A stretch of 64,000 nucleotides of DNA from Pedobacter quisquiliarum (GTDB taxonomy: Bacteria > Bacteroidota > Bacteroidia > Sphingobacteriales > Sphingobacteriaceae): assembly GCF_014642175.1 (NCBI RefSeq), contig NZ_BMIL01000009.1:62001-126000 (forward strand). Direction: 5' to 3'. Position 1 is the first letter of the stretch, and every line of letters begins with the position of its first letter. The notes under the pieces were generated by a model that was not told the DNA's origin, did not search any database, and saw nothing but the letters and a program-made list of their open reading frames with translations. The position numbers and the translations under genes were made by a program. Below, piece after piece: positions 62,196 through 64,000 of the stretch.

Positions 62196-62835
62196 GAAGC
62201 CTTTTGTAATAGGCGTAGCAGGTGGTAGTGGGTCAGGTAAAACGTTCTTCCTGAAGTGTTTTCTTCACCACTTTAGAACCGAAGAAGTAAGTCTAATTTC
62301 CCAGGATGATTACTATCGTCCTAAGCAGGAACAGAAAATCGATGAGAACGGCTGGATTAATTTCGATCTTCCGGAAGGTATTGATGATGCCCGTTTACTG
62401 CACGACTTGAAGCGTCTTATTGCAGGTGAGGCTGTTGAGAAAAAAGAATATACTTTTAATATGAATGAGGAGCATGCGAGGTTATTAAACATTACCTCTG
62501 CTCCAATTATAATTGTAGAAGGCCTATTTGTCTTCCACTTTAAAGAGATTTCGGATTTGTTCGACATGAAGATTTTCATGGATGCGGATGAGGAAATCAC
62601 CTTGAACAGACGTATTTCAAGGGATGAAATTGAACGTGGATACACGAGAGACATGGTGATGTATCAGTGGGTAAATCATGTACTACCCGCCTATCGCAGA
62701 TACTTGTTGCCTTATAAAGGCAGCTGCCACAAGGTTATTATGAATAACAAACATGTGGCAGATGATATTATTGTTGCTTCGCAACAGATTTCAGATGAGC
62801 TAAAGCCCCTTATTGAAGAAAAGAATACAGCTTAA
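62185..62835 (+). CDS. udk: Uridine kinase
   Basis: 216 residues: P-loop GVAGGSGSGKT near residue 11-20, DDYYRP, and the lid region with RRISRDEIERGYTRDMVMYQ typical of uridine/cytidine kinase. Phosphorylates uridine to UMP in pyrimidine salvage. The start lies inside the end of the LysM gene, so translation is coupled; the stop overlaps the convergent CoA-transferase gene by 4 bp. Confidence 0.93.
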   Translation: MSNKKPFVIGVAGGSGSGKTFFLKCFLHHFRTEEVSLISQDDYYRPKQEQKIDENGWINFDLPEGIDDARLLHDLKRLIAGEAVEKKEYTFNMNEEHARLLNITSAPIIIVEGLFVFHFKEISDLFDMKIFMDADEEITLNRRISRDEIERGYTRDMVMYQWVNHVLPAYRRYLLPYKGSCHKVIMNNKHVADDIIVASQQISDELKPLIEEKNTA

Positions 62836-63491
62836 TCGAATTTCATTTCAGGTGTATCTTCCGGCGCGATCAATCGGCCGGCAGTTGCCTGTTTGATGTA
62901 GTCTACACTCACCCCTGGGGCTCGCTCTAACAATTGAAATCCACCTTCCGGCAGAATGTCGAGCACAGCGAGTTCAGTAACCACTTTCTTGATGCAGTTC
63001 ACGCCCGTTAAAGGAAGGCTGCATTTGGGCAATAGCTTGCTTTCACCAGCTTTGTTTACATGTTGCATGGCTACGATGATGTTTTTTGCAGAAGCAACAA
63101 GATCCATTGCGCCGCCCATGCCTTTCACCATTTTACCTGGTATTTTCCAGTTGGCGATATCTCCGTGTTCCGATACCTCCATTGCACCTAGGATCGTTAA
63201 GTCAATCTTCTGACTTCTGATCATACCGAAGCTTAGTGCAGAGTCGAAGATTGAACTTCCAGGTAGGGTTGTAATGGTCTGTTTGCCAGCATTGATTAGA
63301 TCTGGGTCTTCTTGTCCTTCTATGGGGAATGGTCCCATGCCCAACAATCCGTTTTCGGATTGTAGTACGACGTTGATGCCTTCAGGAATATAGTTGGCCA
63401 CTAAGGTTGGAATTCCGATGCCCAGGTTCACATAAAATCCATCTTTTAACTCTTTTGCAATTCTCTTTGCAATTCCATTTTTATCTAACAT
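62832..63491 (-). CDS. 3-oxoacid CoA-transferase subunit B
   Basis: 219 residues of the SCOT/AtoA family: NLGIGIPTLVANYIPEGINV, the catalytic Glu in LQSENGLLGMGPFP and GGAMDLVASAKNIIVAMQHV. With subunit A it moves CoA between succinyl-CoA and 3-oxoacids such as acetoacetate. It follows the A subunit gene by 10 bp. Confidence 0.94.
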   Translation of the reverse strand: MLDKNGIAKRIAKELKDGFYVNLGIGIPTLVANYIPEGINVVLQSENGLLGMGPFPIEGQEDPDLINAGKQTITTLPGSSIFDSALSFGMIRSQKIDLTILGAMEVSEHGDIANWKIPGKMVKGMGGAMDLVASAKNIIVAMQHVNKAGESKLLPKCSLPLTGVNCIKKVVTELAVLDILPEGGFQLLERAPGVSVDYIKQATAGRLIAPEDTPEMKFD

Positions 63492-63501
63492 GTTTTGCTG
63501 A

Positions 63502-64000
63502 TTAAGGATTTTTGGATCTTAAGGTACGTTGTTCAATGCGTTTCTCGTAATCTACGCCTTGGAATATTCTGTGTACATAAACACCTGGGGTATGTATTTG
63601 ATCGGGATCAAGCTCACCTGCTTCTACGAGTTCTTCAACTTCTGCAATGGTAATTTTGCCGGCAGTAGCCATTACAGGATTGAAATTCCTTGCAGTTGAT
63701 TTATAAATCAGATTGCCTGCTGTGTCACCTTTCCAGGCTTTTACAATTGCGAAATCCGCCTCAAACGCGTACTCCATAAGGTATTCCTTACCATTAAAGT
63801 TTCTTACTTCTTTGCCTTCGGCGACTTCAGTACCTACTCCAGCTGGTGTAAATATTGCCGGCATGCCATAGCCAGCGGCAAGGCATCGTGTCGCTAAAGT
63901 CCCTTGCGGGATCAGTTCCACCTCTAACTCGCCACTAAGCAGCTGTCGCTCGAATTCTGCGTTTTCACCTACATAAGATGAGATCATTTTTTTAACCTGC
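63502..64000 (-). CDS. 3-oxoacid CoA-transferase subunit A, N-terminus cut by the window edge
   Basis: The frame continues upstream of the ATG at 63987 through KKVQ (on the strand QVKK) to base 64000, and QVKKMISSYVGENAEFERQ is the family's internal sequence, so the true start lies outside the window; about 166 codons are present of about 230. GTLATRCLAAGYGMPAIFTP and the C-terminal VDYEKRIEQRTLR match SCOT subunit A. Operon partner of subunit B. Confidence 0.93.
   Translation of the reverse strand, partial: QVKKMISSYVGENAEFERQLLSGELEVELIPQGTLATRCLAAGYGMPAIFTPAGVGTEVAEGKEVRNFNGKEYLMEYAFEADFAIVKAWKGDTAGNLIYKSTARNFNPVMATAGKITIAEVEELVEAGELDPDQIHTPGVYVHRIFQGVDYEKRIEQRTLRSKNP

Noticed and set aside
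1..64000. Mobile elements, prophage, plasmid genes or recent islands
   Set aside because: No transposase, integrase, tail, replication or conjugation gene is seen, and codon use looks even across the window. The tRNA-Pro gene is not flanked by an integrase or a repeated 3' end.

Overview
The window is a 64 kb chromosomal piece of a Bacteroidota bacterium, most likely of the family Sphingobacteriaceae (Pedobacter-like). The inference rests on promoters of the TTG / TAnnTTTG type without Shine-Dalgarno sequences, a fused ccoN-ccoO gene, single-heme CcoP, OMP_b-brl_3 and FadL-type outer membrane proteins with Bacteroidota architecture, DUF4142 and TIGR02757 genes, and PAS-rich sensor proteins. 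Coding density is high, no insertion sequence, phage or CRISPR array is visible, and the only RNA gene is a tRNA-Pro(UGG). Both ends cut genes: a PAS/PAS/GAF sensor on the left and the A subunit of a 3-oxoacid CoA-transferase on the right.

Layout. 0-8 kb: sensor fragment, cutC plus glycosylasparaginase, a small HTH protein, a five-PAS signalling protein without a kinase ATPase domain, and a YcaQ/AlkX-like DNA glycosylase. 8.2-14.3 kb: tRNA-Pro, an array of 11-bp repeats, a DegQ-like protease, an AlkC-type repair protein and an outer membrane barrel. 14.4-28.7 kb: a microaerobic respiration island: ccoI-ccoS-ccoNO-ccoQ-ccoP-ccoG-ccoH-safE on the plus strand, then on the minus strand hemN, a short lactate-dehydrogenase-like Cys-rich protein, a response regulator fused to a CRP/FNR domain, and a FixL-like heme-PAS histidine kinase, and finally a divergent gene for an unrecognised TIM-barrel/Cys-rich protein. 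29-42 kb: an FtsA paralogue, glycosyltransferase, SDR, small GNAT, two DsbA-family proteins, a GH5-like glycosidase and sbcDC. 42-47 kb: a stress-flavoured set (DUF4142 lipoprotein, CinA C-terminal amidase, two small acidic proteins, ECF sigma factor, zincless Fpg/Nei, GNAT) with a second 11-bp repeat array. 47-64 kb: thiolase, POT peptide transporter, polyprenol-phosphate mannose synthase-like GT2, TIGR02757, trans-sulfuration enzyme, proS, a Gly/Tyr-rich lipoprotein, a FadL-family porin, UbiD decarboxylase, Dps, a LysM/double-psi-barrel protein, uridine kinase and CoA-transferase genes.

How it works together. The central reading is an oxygen-control circuit. The kinase at 25560-26750 keeps the residues of the FixL heme pocket, the partner regulator carries REC and CRP/FNR domains in one chain (the jobs of FixJ and FixK combined), a FixK/FNR-type box TTGATTACGATCAT sits about -41.5 from the predicted kinase promoter and also upstream of the divergent unknown gene, and the neighbours are the high-affinity cbb3 oxidase genes and oxygen-independent heme synthesis. 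The second unusual observation is structural: two intergenic loci (8688-8798 and 46025-46130) share the same build, five direct 11-bp units then inverted 11-bp units in the same phase, yet have unrelated unit sequences.

Several starts are set here downstream of TTG codons that could otherwise be taken as starts, because an ATG or GTG fits the family better or because the TTG lies in a promoter.
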